Shown here one piece after another: positions 37,183 through 46,660 of a DNA stretch of 64,000 bases. The stretch spans positions 4,180,001-4,244,000 of the forward strand of contig NC_019738.1 in the NCBI RefSeq assembly GCF_000317515.1. The letters run 5' to 3'. The DNA comes from Allocoleopsis franciscana PCC 7113 (lineage in GTDB: Bacteria > Cyanobacteriota > Cyanobacteriia > Cyanobacteriales > Coleofasciculaceae). Numbering within the stretch: the stretch's first letter is position 1; each line of letters opens with the position of its first letter. The notes below the pieces were generated by a model. That model was not told the DNA's origin, made no database searches, and saw nothing but the letters and a program-made list of their open reading frames with translations. The translations under genes were made by a program, and so were the position numbers.

Positions 37183-37415
37183 ATTTCAATTGTCTATGGC
37201 ACGTATATCCATATTGCCCTTGCTTGAATGTCGTTGGTTAAAAATCAGCGGAGGAGCAAGCTATTAAAACGACCTCAGACATTGATACAGATGCCCCGTA
37301 GGCTTGAAAAATTTACCCTTTTACAAGTGTTTTCGTGATAAATGGAGACTTGGCGAATAGAAAAAATCAGTTGGGTAGCTCCGCAATGGGTATGATAGAG
37401 GCTTATTCGCTCCAG

Positions 37416-38417
37416 CTAACCCCCAAGAATGATTGCCTCCCCCATTTCTGCGGATTGACGCGCAGCATCTGCAACTTTGAGGGCATAACAACTCGCGGAT
37501 GGAGACACGTATAAAGGTTTTCCTTCGAGCAAGTAATCTAATACCATACTGGTGTCTTTGGCAAATAAACCGCGACGCCCAGCCACTTCAATGGGTGTCT
37601 TTTCTTCCCCCCGAATCAGCATTCCCCGATCGCCCTCAAACAGTAGCGTTCCTTGGTCTCCATGAACTTCAAAGTTACGTTGTGTATGCCAGAAAGTTTC
37701 TCCTTTTCCATAGGTCACTTCGGCAATTAATTCGCTGGCAAAGCACAGTTGGGCTGTACATAAACAAGCTGTGAAATATTCATCTGTGTACCAAAACCGC
37801 GATTGACAACTAACAGACGCTACCTTGCCAAATAAGTCTGTGAAGCGATGAATCCGGGAGAGTGCAGCACTGAGGGGAAAGCCAAAGAGTTCTGGATGGT
37901 ATGTCCAGCGCTGGGGTGCAGGATGAGCCGGGGAGAGGGTGACATAACGAGCATAAAAGGGATTACCAATTTGGGGCAAGAACTGCCGCAGCGCTTCATG
38001 CATACCGCCTAGGATTTCAATATGTTCGACATGCAGGAGTTTGTCTTTGGCTTGTGCAAGGGCAATCAGCGATTCTGCTTCTTTGGGGTCGAGGGAGAGG
38101 GGATATTCGACAAGAACATGCTTTCCGGCGTTGAGGGCAGCCCGGACAATCATCCCATGATCGAGATTAATCGTACAAATCACGATTAAGTCCACCTCAG
38201 GATGCTGCACTAAGTCTGTCCAGGCATCGACCACTGAGATGTTGTAGTTTTTCGCAAATTCTTGGGTTTTTTCGGGGGTATGACCACTGACAGCCACTAA
38301 ATGCGATCGCTTATCAGCCTGCAAAGCTTCAGCCCGTCGCTGCGCCGCATATCCAGTACCAACAATACCAGTTCGGATGGGGAGGGAAGGAGGATTAATC
38401 TGTGTCAACAATGGCAT
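37416..38417 (-). CDS. bvdR: Biliverdin reductase (BvdR), Gfo/Idh/MocA fold
   Basis: 333 residues. The N-terminal Rossmann motif is TGIVGTGYAAQRRAEALQ (G-x-G-x-x-A). LVEYPLSLD follows, with the family's E-Y-P in place of E-K-P, then LLHVEHIEILGGMHEALRQF, PAPQRWTYHPELFGFPLSAA, SRIHRFTDLFG and RRGLFAKDTSMVLDYLLEGK. These blocks match my memory of Synechocystis BvdR (slr1784) rather than generic sugar oxidoreductases. It reduces biliverdin IX-alpha to bilirubin with NADPH, in phycobilin-related tetrapyrrole metabolism. The promoter side borders a cluster of CATAAGTTGAGCA repeats. Confidence 0.9.
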   Translation of the reverse strand: MPLLTQINPPSLPIRTGIVGTGYAAQRRAEALQADKRSHLVAVSGHTPEKTQEFAKNYNISVVDAWTDLVQHPEVDLIVICTINLDHGMIVRAALNAGKHVLVEYPLSLDPKEAESLIALAQAKDKLLHVEHIEILGGMHEALRQFLPQIGNPFYARYVTLSPAHPAPQRWTYHPELFGFPLSAALSRIHRFTDLFGKVASVSCQSRFWYTDEYFTACLCTAQLCFASELIAEVTYGKGETFWHTQRNFEVHGDQGTLLFEGDRGMLIRGEEKTPIEVAGRRGLFAKDTSMVLDYLLEGKPLYVSPSASCYALKVADAARQSAEMGEAIILGG

Positions 38418-39285
38418 TAAAAAATTTAGAGGTTATTTACTAGGATTTCACCATTTACTTCTTCAAGGCAAGTTAGGGCATGTTGGTAAAGTTGTCACTA
38501 CAATCATAAGTTGAGCATAATTAAAACCATAAGTTGAGCAAAAGAGCCGCTGTAATAGACATTTTCTTGTTCAGGAAAACATAGCCGATCTCCATTTAAC
38601 AACCATAAGTTGAGCAAAAGGATAAATCCTAGGCATAAGTTGGCACAAAATTGCAAACCGTCTCCCCTATAAAAACCATAGGTCATTAACCAAGTCTCAC
38701 CTCAGCCCGATCAGCGAGTGAGGAGCTAGCTTGCTAATCTTCAACTGATCATAGTTATCTCGATTTGTAAAAGTAATTGTAATATTCCTTAATAAAAGGT
38801 GTTCTAGGTAGAGGAAACTTATTTTAAGTTATGAAAGTTTTTGCCTATATACTCCCCATCTTTCGTGCAGGTCAAGAGTTCAAGAAAAAGTCTTGTCAAT
38901 TTGACAAAATTGTTGGCAAAACACGGATAAATTATCCTTGTTGTCTGTTTGAGTGCCTACAGGCATTTGTTGGTGCAGGTCGGATACAGCCACAACGACA
39001 AGCAACAGGAATCTGTCTGTTACTTTTGCTGAGCGCTTACGATCGCACCAATCACTCACAACCCGCTTCACCCTATCCCAGAACCGAACAGGGAGAAGCC
39101 CCGGCACGGTTGACAAAACAAGCAATCTGTGCAGTCAAAGCAGGGCAAAGGCGATCGCTTGCTCCCATCGCGGCTGCACCGACGATGAACCGAGTCAATA
39201 CCCCTTTTCTCAAGGTTTTGAATAGCATTAGGTTCTGACGCAGTGTTTGTTCTGACTGATGACGGCTTTGACGCGAGCTACAGGG
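38418..39285. other. 868-bp region upstream of bvdR, left part of the R-M island
   Basis: It contains the CATAAGTT repeat cluster (38505-38647), then about 640 bp with three overlapping frames of poor quality. These are plus 38831-39238, plus 38953-39225 and minus 38880-39125; none matches a family. I regard it as non-coding or decayed sequence. Confidence 0.5.
38505..38647 (+). repeat. CATAAGTTGAGCA direct repeat cluster
   Basis: Exact copies of CATAAGTTGAGCA at 38505-38517, 38528-38540 and 38604-38616, a variant CATAAGTTGGCACA at 38634-38647, and a weaker CCATAGGT at 38675. All are in the same orientation, spaced 23, 76 and 30 bp. This spacing resembles transposase-binding sites at a Tn7-like end, or sites for a regulator of bvdR. 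Confidence 0.65.
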
Positions 39286-40926
39286 TTACTCGAATCCCGG
39301 TAAGCTCAATTGTTCCGGTTCTGCGGCTTCAGGTTTTGCCTTGCGGCTTTTCTTTTCACTTTTACCCTTTGCCTTTTTCTTTGTATCCAGCTTCTCCCGT
39401 TCGGCGCGGATGCGTTCTAGAAGGACAGAGGCGGGTTCGTCGTTGGGGTCTTGGGGAACCAGTTCGCCTCGGAAGGCTTTGGCAAGGATGGATTGATCTA
39501 GAAGTTGGAGATTCTTAGCACTTTCGTCTGCCATAGCTGCTAAGCTTTGTGTTGCCGAGAACTGTTGATTAACTGCTTGTACAATCTTGTATTGTTCAGC
39601 AACAGGAGGTAAAGGAATAGGTGTAGATTTTAAGTCGCTTCCCGCAATTCCTTGCTGCCCCGCCGAAGTTTTGATGTGGCTGTCAATGTGTGAACGTGAG
39701 ACTCCGAAATTACACGCTAATTCTAAATACTTAGAGAGACAAAGCAGCTTATCTACTACCTGTCCACGAATTAACTTATCAGGGTATAGCAAATCATCAG
39801 TTAGATTAGGCAGGAGACCACAGACACCAACAAAAGAACGGCTACCGTTATATCGTGTAAAAAGTAAATCGCCTGATTCTAGCAAGTAAGAGCTAATATC
39901 TTCGGCGGCATCTATGGGGTAAAACCGAATATCACTCGTGTTTACCTCCATTGAGCGAACGGCTGAAATCCGAAGGATTGGAATACCAGGAGGTTGGTCT
40001 TCAGGTCGCTTCGATAGACCATTGCGGAGAGAAAATAAAAGTTGGTCAAGGGTTGCCCAACACCATTTATCTGGTAATTCTGGCAAGTGAGAATCATCAA
40101 CTGATTCAGGTTCCTTATACTTCTCCTTCCACTTATCATCCTTCGGCGTTTTCCCCTGAGCCTTTATCTTCTCCAGTTCCGCTTCTTCCCAACGGCGGCG
40201 GCGTTCAGCACGAATGTGTTCTAACAGAACTGAAGCAGGTTCAACATCAGGGTTTTTCTCTCGCCAATCAGCGGTGAGGTCGCCACGGAAAGCAGCGGCG
40301 AGGACTGATTGACGGAACTGGTCTAAGAGGGGGGCGATCGCCTCAAGTTCCTCCTTCACCCGCTGGCTCCGAGCCTTCAACGCCTCAATCTTGGCAACTA
40401 TGCGGCGTTGTTCGTTGAGGGGTGGGAGAGGAATTGGTAGAGTTTTTAAGATAGATAGGTTTAATATGTCCATTGTCCCGCCGTGGGACAGCATAGAAAA
40501 ATAGTGACGTACAATAGAAGATTCAAGATATTTTTTAGAGTACTCAACTATGATTAGTCTTTTTTCTAAGCTTAGTTTGACGAGACGCGGATTTATAATT
40601 CCTGGTTCAATTCCTTCTGGAAGAACTAAAACTTTCCCAATAGTACCAACCAAACTTATAAGAATATCACCCGATTTTACAGCACATGACTTAAGACTTT
40701 CGTATCGTTCTTTATCTATGTAATAATTTCCATAAAATGGGTTTTCAGCAATAACTTGTTCTTGTCCATAAATTTTATATCCATGCGGCACATAGAACTC
40801 TTTTTTAAGAGCAGAGCCAAATGGCCCAGCCTTGAGAGCGTGTGGCTGTGCCTCTGCTAATTCTGGAAAAGTTACCCATATCCATCCTTCTGGTAGTTTA
40901 GGTAAGCTGTTGGTATCTTCTATCAA
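39286..40926 (-). CDS. hsdS: Type I restriction-modification specificity subunit HsdS
   Basis: 546 residues with the two-half design. TRD1 is about residues 10-165 (LPEGWIWVTFPELAE opening). The first conserved coiled coil follows at IPLPPLNEQRRIVAKIEALK with LDQFRQSVLAAAFRGDL. TRD2 opens at LPDKWCWATLDQLL and the second conserved region is IPLPPVAEQYKIVQAVNQQF, with LDQSILAKAFRGEL. The C-terminus is Lys/Glu-rich. It sets the bipartite DNA site and binds HsdM and HsdR. The start is a TTG at 40926 overlapping the stop of the preceding mini-ORF, suggesting coupled translation. Confidence 0.93.
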   Translation of the reverse strand: MIEDTNSLPKLPEGWIWVTFPELAEAQPHALKAGPFGSALKKEFYVPHGYKIYGQEQVIAENPFYGNYYIDKERYESLKSCAVKSGDILISLVGTIGKVLVLPEGIEPGIINPRLVKLSLEKRLIIVEYSKKYLESSIVRHYFSMLSHGGTMDILNLSILKTLPIPLPPLNEQRRIVAKIEALKARSQRVKEELEAIAPLLDQFRQSVLAAAFRGDLTADWREKNPDVEPASVLLEHIRAERRRRWEEAELEKIKAQGKTPKDDKWKEKYKEPESVDDSHLPELPDKWCWATLDQLLFSLRNGLSKRPEDQPPGIPILRISAVRSMEVNTSDIRFYPIDAAEDISSYLLESGDLLFTRYNGSRSFVGVCGLLPNLTDDLLYPDKLIRGQVVDKLLCLSKYLELACNFGVSRSHIDSHIKTSAGQQGIAGSDLKSTPIPLPPVAEQYKIVQAVNQQFSATQSLAAMADESAKNLQLLDQSILAKAFRGELVPQDPNDEPASVLLERIRAEREKLDTKKKAKGKSEKKSRKAKPEAAEPEQLSLPGFE

Positions 40927-40994
40927 GCTGCTTCCTCACTCTCTACCTGACTTTGAATAAACTGTTCAATTTCTGGAGTTAATGACACATTCAT
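40923..40994 (-). pseudogene. ParD-antitoxin-like mini-ORF between hsdM and hsdS
   Basis: A 23-codon frame at ATG 40994 starts MNVSLTPEIEQFIQSQVES, the hallmark N-terminal strand and first helix of ParD/CopG-type antitoxins, then ends in EEAA and a TGA that overlaps the TTG start of hsdS. The DNA-binding dimer half is partly present, but the toxin-binding tail and ParE are absent. Either a toxin-antitoxin relic or a leader driving hsdS translation. Confidence 0.6.
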
Positions 40995-41028
40995 TGATGC
41001 TTACTCTTTAGTCTTGTTAATCGTCTTC

Positions 41029-42480
41029 CTATTCTAGAAGCGCGGTTTCAGTCTCTTCCTCATCGTCCAGCAGTGCCGTCAGCGCTTCCATCTCCTCCAT
41101 CGCCGTCTGCAACCGCACCATAATCTGTGCCGCAATTTCCTCCGGTTCCGGTAAATCCTCCCCAGATTGCAAACTCTCATCCCTTAACCAAGAAATATCG
41201 AGATTATTCCCCCGCTTCGTAATCTCCTCACGGGTAAAACAGCGCCAGCGTCCCGTTTCCCCTTCATCTGTACGCGGACTCTTCCCATTCGGATCATCCC
41301 CATACGCCAATTCAAACTCTTTAAAATGCCCCCGCATCAGGGGTATCCGCTTCCCGAAACTGGGCATATTCGTCCGCAGGTCATACACCCACACTTCCTT
41401 AGTATTCCCCTTCTCCGTCGTCCCCCGCTGGAAAAACAGCACATTCGTCTTGACCCCTTGGGCGTAGAAAATCCCGGTAGGTAGCCGCAAAATCGTATGC
41501 AGGTTGCACTTATCCATCAAGTCAGCGCGGATATTGCGCCCCTGCCCATCTTCAAACAACACATTATCCGGTAACACCACCGCCGCCCGTCCTTCCGGTA
41601 GCAGACTGCGATAAACGTGCTGCAAAAACACCAACTGCTTGTTCGAGGTGGGAAACGTAAAATCATCCCGCGTCGGACTCCCACCCCCTTTCTTCGTACC
41701 AAAAGGCGGATTGGTCAAAATCACCTTTGCCTTCGCCAACCGCTGCCCATCCGGAGAGAGAGTATCCCCCAACGTCACCTCCCCCTCAATCCCGTGCAGC
41801 ATCATATTCATCAACAACAATCGGTGGGCATCCTGCACCAACTCCATCCCATAAAACGCCTGCTGCCGTTGAAACACCTGGTCAGCTTCCGAGAGGGTAA
41901 ACAAGTCATCGGTGCGCTGTTTAATATAGCGGTCAGCGGCAATCAAAAACCCTCCCGTTCCCGCTGCTGGGTCTTGAATGAGTTCCCCTGCTTGCGGTTT
42001 AATCAAGGACACCATGCAGTCAATCAGCGGACGCGGCGTAAAATACTGCCCTGCCCCGGACTTCTTCTCACTGGCATTCTTTTCTAATAGCCCCTCATAG
42101 AGGTCGCCTAACCCTTCCTCCTTGGCAGAGTACCAGTCCAACTTATCAATACTTTCGACCAGCTTACTTAAAATGCGCGGTTGTTTCAACGCCGTTTGAG
42201 CATTGGCAAAAATTGCCTGCACCCGTAGCGATGAAGCTTTTGACCCCAATTCCAGCAGCAAAGAGCGGTAGAATGTCAATTGTTCTATCCCCTCTTTCGC
42301 CGTCAAATCTGCCCAGCGCATCCCTTGGGGCAATTGGTCTTCCACCCCCGTCTCCTGCGCCATCTTGAGAAACAGCAGGTAAGTCAGTTCGGTAACGTAT
42401 TGCAGGTAAGTAATGCCATCATCCCGCAGGACGTGGCACAGGTTCCAGAGTTTTTGAACAATATCAGTCGTTGCGGTCAT
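41029..42480 (-). CDS. hsdM: Type I restriction-modification DNA methyltransferase HsdM
   Basis: 483 residues, class I N6-adenine methyltransferase. The N-terminal helical HsdM_N domain is followed by GAGQYFTPRPLIDCMVSLI. AdoMet motif I is D170-PAAGTGGFLIAADRY and catalytic motif IV N257-PPFGTKKGG. LHTILRLPTGIFYAQGVKTN with NVLFFQRG is also typical of type I M subunits. It modifies the site chosen by HsdS. Second-last gene of a leftward operon hsdR, cyclase-like, hsdM, ParD-like ORF, hsdS. Confidence 0.95.
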   Translation of the reverse strand: MTATTDIVQKLWNLCHVLRDDGITYLQYVTELTYLLFLKMAQETGVEDQLPQGMRWADLTAKEGIEQLTFYRSLLLELGSKASSLRVQAIFANAQTALKQPRILSKLVESIDKLDWYSAKEEGLGDLYEGLLEKNASEKKSGAGQYFTPRPLIDCMVSLIKPQAGELIQDPAAGTGGFLIAADRYIKQRTDDLFTLSEADQVFQRQQAFYGMELVQDAHRLLLMNMMLHGIEGEVTLGDTLSPDGQRLAKAKVILTNPPFGTKKGGGSPTRDDFTFPTSNKQLVFLQHVYRSLLPEGRAAVVLPDNVLFEDGQGRNIRADLMDKCNLHTILRLPTGIFYAQGVKTNVLFFQRGTTEKGNTKEVWVYDLRTNMPSFGKRIPLMRGHFKEFELAYGDDPNGKSPRTDEGETGRWRCFTREEITKRGNNLDISWLRDESLQSGEDLPEPEEIAAQIMVRLQTAMEEMEALTALLDDEEETETALLE

Positions 42481-42506
42481 AAAGCAAGATTTTGGCTCGA
42501 CAAAAA

Positions 42507-43226
42507 TTAAGCATTCAATCCAATCAACTCATAAACCTTGAATGGATTTCCTTCAGGTTTCAGTTGGGTCGAGTCTCTTTCTCTGACCTGAACATACTCC
42601 GCACAACTTTCATACGTCTTTTGACCGATCAAAATGTCGCAGCCATATTGCTGCCCTTGTTGACTCAAGTGATTCGCCACATTCACCCCATGCCCCACCG
42701 CAGTGAACTCCATTCCTTGAGGGGAACCAACATTACCACAGAAAACACGATCTGTATTGATGCCGATTCCTATCCTCAGCGGATGGTGTTCTTCTGGGAA
42801 CCAGGAACTGTTGATTTCTGGTAGTCGATCTCGCATTGCCAATGCCGCTTTAATTGCCATCAGCGCATGGTTTTCTAAGGGCAGTGGTGAATTAAAAACT
42901 GCCATAATCGTCGAGTCAATGTATTTGTCTAATGTGCCTCGATGATTGAAAATGGGTTCCACCATCACTCCACAATAGTGGTTGAACAGCTCGACGCGAG
43001 TTTCTACTTCCATTTGCACAGTTAAGCGCTCAACTCCGTAAAGATTTACAAACAAGATGGAAACTTCCTTCTCTCCACCGTTTGGGTAGGGATCGCTTGA
43101 ATCTACCAACTGTTCTTTAAGTGGCTTTAAACACCTAAAATTGGGGCGGAGATTTTCCAGTAATTCATCAAACTCATCAGATTCATTGGGCATATTGACA
43201 AAGGGTTCGTTTTGTAGATGGAACAC
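42507..43226 (-). CDS. Degenerate class III nucleotide cyclase-like protein inside the R-M operon
   Basis: 239 residues: a 50-residue N-terminus, then a class III cyclase homology domain. Compared with the intact cyclase at 14191, metal Asp-1 is Asn61 (LFVNLYGVERL). The second metal Asp is Ser105, with Asp104 in the usual Gly slot (DKYIDSTIMAVF). The catalytic Arg is His186 (VNVANHL), while the Asn182 and Lys101 positions are kept. Catalysis by the usual two-metal mechanism looks lost, so it may bind a nucleotide or act as a scaffold. It sits 68 bp after hsdR and 26 bp before hsdM, so is almost surely cotranscribed. No Pycsar-type effector is nearby. Confidence 0.85.
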   Translation of the reverse strand: MFHLQNEPFVNMPNESDEFDELLENLRPNFRCLKPLKEQLVDSSDPYPNGGEKEVSILFVNLYGVERLTVQMEVETRVELFNHYCGVMVEPIFNHRGTLDKYIDSTIMAVFNSPLPLENHALMAIKAALAMRDRLPEINSSWFPEEHHPLRIGIGINTDRVFCGNVGSPQGMEFTAVGHGVNVANHLSQQGQQYGCDILIGQKTYESCAEYVQVRERDSTQLKPEGNPFKVYELIGLNA

Positions 43227-43294
43227 TAACTGATATTGTGTCAGAGCGATCGCGAATGTGCGTTAACAGCCAAACTTTTAATCTTGTATCAGGA

Positions 43295-46200
43295 TTAACT
43301 CGCTTCCTGCCAAAGGGCTTCGTTAATATCGACCAGAATCTCTTCCAATCGCCCCTCAAACGTTCGATTAAGACGCTCAAATCCGCCACCTTGCGCCTTA
43401 AACGCTCCCCGCTCGAAAGCCTCCCGGTCTACAATAACCTCTGTTTTCAACTGCTGACCAATTCGCTCCAACCACTTGCGCTGCGGTGCTGTCCAATTAC
43501 GACTCGCCAGGATTTTCTTCATCGCCTTATCCACGCGATCGCCATAAGGCACCAACGCATCCCCCAACGCCGCCTGCCGGATAAACCCGATAATCGACGC
43601 GGCAATATCCTCATTCGTCATCTCCCGCCACGCCACTTGCAGGTTAGTTTCCGAGAACCCCGCCGCATCCAACAACAGACGCAGTTCCTTGAGTTGCGCC
43701 CTCGTCAAGTCACGCGGACGCTGAGTTACCACTAACAGCGCCGGGATTTTATTCAAATTCTCCTGCAAAAAGGCACTAAAGCTGTCCAAATAGTCCTGTG
43801 GTCGTTCGGCATCCCCATACCCTCGTTCCACCCTTCTCAACACATCCTGATGGCGAGAAATGAGAACCGCTTGCATCCCGCCATCTCGTCGGTCTAACAT
43901 TTGGGCAATTTCTTTCCTCTCCCGCAACCACTGCGCCGCCTCACTGGGGCTAGATTCGCGCAAATGACTTACCATGCCCTCAACAGGCATTCCCGCCAGC
44001 GTTTCAATCGCCTCCTTGCTGTCGTCAGAGAGCGATCGCTTTTTCCGCTGCAACTTCGCCAATAGCTCATCAATAATACTTGCGATCGCCGCCGAATCTT
44101 GCACCGTCCCCAGTTCATCCACCAACTGCGTCAACGAAAAATCAGGCTTATTGACCACAGGCTTCATCTCGGACACCTTAGAGATGGCGGTATAGATATC
44201 TACCGCATCAAACACCCGAAACGCCTGTTTCCCAATCTCATCACACAGTCGAGTCGCCCGTCCCAACATCTGTTCATAAAGTATCCGAGAATTCACCCGC
44301 CGAATAAACACCAGATTGCAAATTTCCGGAACATCAATCCCCGTCGTCAACAAATCTACCGTCACCGCAATCTTAGGATTGACCTCATTTTTAAAGCGGC
44401 GAATCAACTGCAACGGTTTATCAGCATTCCCCGTAATCTTCAGCACCGCGTCATCCTCGACGCTGCCATACTCGTTTTCCAGAGCAATTTTCAGTTGGTC
44501 AACTACAATATCGGCATGATCGGTATTAACGCAGAAAATTAGGGTTTTTCCCGGTAACGCTGGGTCAATGTCTTTGGCTAATGCCTCGCAAACCACCCGA
44601 TTAAACTCTTGCGTTACCACCCGTCGATTAAACTGCTCAACATCAATGCGAACCGTATCTGGCGCGTGAACCAAATCCAACTGCCCTGTTTTGGGGTCAA
44701 AAAACTCCATCTGGTCGCCTGGGTTCCAGACGATACCATCTTCAGAAAGGGCAGTGCGAATCCGATATGGCGGTTCGTGGTCAATCAACCAACCATCAAT
44801 CACCGCTTCCCGATAACTGTAGGTATAAACAGGTTCCCCAAAGATTTGCGTTGTGTGCAGCGCTGGAGTTGCCGTCAGCCCAATTTTCACCGCATCGAAG
44901 TAATCCAATACCCGCCGATACTTAGAGATGTAGTCATTGAAGTCCCGGAACGTTAATTCCGTCTCACTCAACTCCTGGTCAAGCAAATACCCGCGATGGC
45001 ACTCATCCACCACAATGCAGTCATACTGGTCAACGGTAGGAATAGTCGTTTCATCCGAGGGGTAAAGCAGGCGTTTGACAAAGCTTTGCACGGTAGCGAT
45101 ATGAACTTTAGTATCGCTGTCAATGTCCCGCTCTCCCAATTCCTTAATCTCAAAAATATCGGAAAACGTCTGAAGACTCTCCATGCGTGTATCTTTAAAC
45201 GCATTCGCCGCCTGTTCCCCCAGTGCCGTGCGGTCTACCAAAAACAGTACCCGACGAAACCGCTTAGTCTTCAACAGCCGATAAACTAGGGCAATACAGG
45301 TTTTAGTCTTCCCCGTCCCCGTCGCCATCGCTACCAGGAGTTGCCGCCTATCCTCGCCAAGTGCTGTCTCAACCTTCTGAATTGCCTTTTTCTGATACTC
45401 CCTCAGCGTGAAGTTATAGTTAAACTCTTCTTGAGCCAACTTCCGATGTGCTTCCTCCACATCCTGACTCAACCTATCGACTAAACCTTGAGGAGAGTAC
45501 CAACTGACTAGGGGACGGCGCAAATTCTCCCGACGGCGCAAGTCACAAAACCAAATCCCGCTTTTCGTCCGCAGTTGGTCTAAAAACTCTCTGCCATTCG
45601 TCGCAAAGACAAACGGCACTTTGAATTCACCCCAAGGACTGCCACTCGGTAAAGTTTCATCTCCCTTAATTTGATAGCCCCGACTGTAGCGCTTCGCCTG
45701 GTCAATTGCCCCCGACACATCGGTACTCCTGCGCTTGGCTTCCACCACCGCCACAACTTGCAACCCCACAAACAACGCATAATCAGCGCGTCCATCGGCT
45801 GTGGGATATTCTGCGATCGCCAAATTCCTCCCTTTGCCGGGACGAGTCCCGTTAGCATAGGTAAGCTGCTCCGAGTCTACCTCCCAACCTGCCGCCCTCA
45901 ACTGAGCATCAATCAAGCGGCGCGTCTCCGCCTCATCTAAAACGACTTCTTTCTCCGCCTGCTGTGCTTGACGAATGGTTTGTTGCAGAACATCCGTTGA
46001 CTGTTCTATTGCACGTTTTTGCAGATTTGTCAAGCGCTTTAACGCGGCTTTCGCTTCCGCCTCGGCTTCTTGGAGCAACTGTTCGGCTAACTGCCTGAGT
46101 TCCGCTTCCTCCGCTGCTTTCGCCAAAGCCATTTCTACTGCTGAACGGCTTTCATTGGCTTCCTGTCGCAGCCGTTCCAACTCCTGCCTAAGTGCCTGAG

Positions 46201-46657
46201 TTTCCCTCACCGGGTCAGGTGGTGGAATAAACGCTCCCGCTTTAAACTGACTATCCCGACCAAAACTCTTGTGAAACCAGATACCTAGTTCACGGGCAAA
46301 CTTCAGGTTACTCAAGGCTGCACGATGGTCGCCAGAGAGGGAGTGACTCGCCTGATTTCCGGCAAGGCGCAATTCGTGAAAGAGTTGATTAATCCGACCT
46401 GGTAAGTAGCCCCTATCCCGCAAGCGGTTGAGTAACTTTAGCTGTGATTCCTCGGCATCGACATCGTAAAGACCAACATTTGCGGCGACCAACTGCGCCA
46501 ACAGTTCGCCAAACTGACGCAGTTTCATCAAACAGGTTACTGGGTCAGGAGCAAAATACTGCTCTGCCAACGTCCCCAAGCGCACTAACTGCGGTTCGTG
46601 AATGGCTAAAAATGCGAAGTTGGGTGACTTGAGGGTATTGTTCTCGCCTGCACTCAT
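43295..46657 (-). CDS. hsdR: Type I restriction enzyme motor/nuclease subunit HsdR
   Basis: 1120 residues. The N-terminal 130 residues resemble a DUF4145-like helical domain, and about 150-255 are a Glu/Ala-rich coiled coil. The HSDR_N nuclease (PD-(D/E)xK) has D292 and E306-A-K308 in DYALFVGLQVVAVVEAKR. The SF2 motor has Walker A GTGKT (K450), D551-E-C-H554 and GLTATP, with motif VI QMLGRATR. The C-terminus is EcoEI-type. The nuclease and motor residues are intact. ATG 46657 has AGGAGAG upstream. First gene of the R-M operon. Confidence 0.95.
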   Translation of the reverse strand: MSAGENNTLKSPNFAFLAIHEPQLVRLGTLAEQYFAPDPVTCLMKLRQFGELLAQLVAANVGLYDVDAEESQLKLLNRLRDRGYLPGRINQLFHELRLAGNQASHSLSGDHRAALSNLKFARELGIWFHKSFGRDSQFKAGAFIPPPDPVRETQALRQELERLRQEANESRSAVEMALAKAAEEAELRQLAEQLLQEAEAEAKAALKRLTNLQKRAIEQSTDVLQQTIRQAQQAEKEVVLDEAETRRLIDAQLRAAGWEVDSEQLTYANGTRPGKGRNLAIAEYPTADGRADYALFVGLQVVAVVEAKRRSTDVSGAIDQAKRYSRGYQIKGDETLPSGSPWGEFKVPFVFATNGREFLDQLRTKSGIWFCDLRRRENLRRPLVSWYSPQGLVDRLSQDVEEAHRKLAQEEFNYNFTLREYQKKAIQKVETALGEDRRQLLVAMATGTGKTKTCIALVYRLLKTKRFRRVLFLVDRTALGEQAANAFKDTRMESLQTFSDIFEIKELGERDIDSDTKVHIATVQSFVKRLLYPSDETTIPTVDQYDCIVVDECHRGYLLDQELSETELTFRDFNDYISKYRRVLDYFDAVKIGLTATPALHTTQIFGEPVYTYSYREAVIDGWLIDHEPPYRIRTALSEDGIVWNPGDQMEFFDPKTGQLDLVHAPDTVRIDVEQFNRRVVTQEFNRVVCEALAKDIDPALPGKTLIFCVNTDHADIVVDQLKIALENEYGSVEDDAVLKITGNADKPLQLIRRFKNEVNPKIAVTVDLLTTGIDVPEICNLVFIRRVNSRILYEQMLGRATRLCDEIGKQAFRVFDAVDIYTAISKVSEMKPVVNKPDFSLTQLVDELGTVQDSAAIASIIDELLAKLQRKKRSLSDDSKEAIETLAGMPVEGMVSHLRESSPSEAAQWLRERKEIAQMLDRRDGGMQAVLISRHQDVLRRVERGYGDAERPQDYLDSFSAFLQENLNKIPALLVVTQRPRDLTRAQLKELRLLLDAAGFSETNLQVAWREMTNEDIAASIIGFIRQAALGDALVPYGDRVDKAMKKILASRNWTAPQRKWLERIGQQLKTEVIVDREAFERGAFKAQGGGFERLNRTFEGRLEEILVDINEALWQEAS

Positions 46658-46660
46658 GCG

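Noticed and set aside
38831-39238. Plus-strand 135-residue frame in the island
   Set aside because: No domain, low-quality composition and two competing frames; not supported as a gene.
41617-42087. Plus-strand 156-residue open frame
   Set aside because: Lies wholly inside hsdM on the other strand; His/Pro/Arg-rich shadow with no family match.
43238-44542. Plus-strand open frames of 165 and 147 residues
   Set aside because: Antisense to hsdR, which has complete motifs; composition is typical of shadows.
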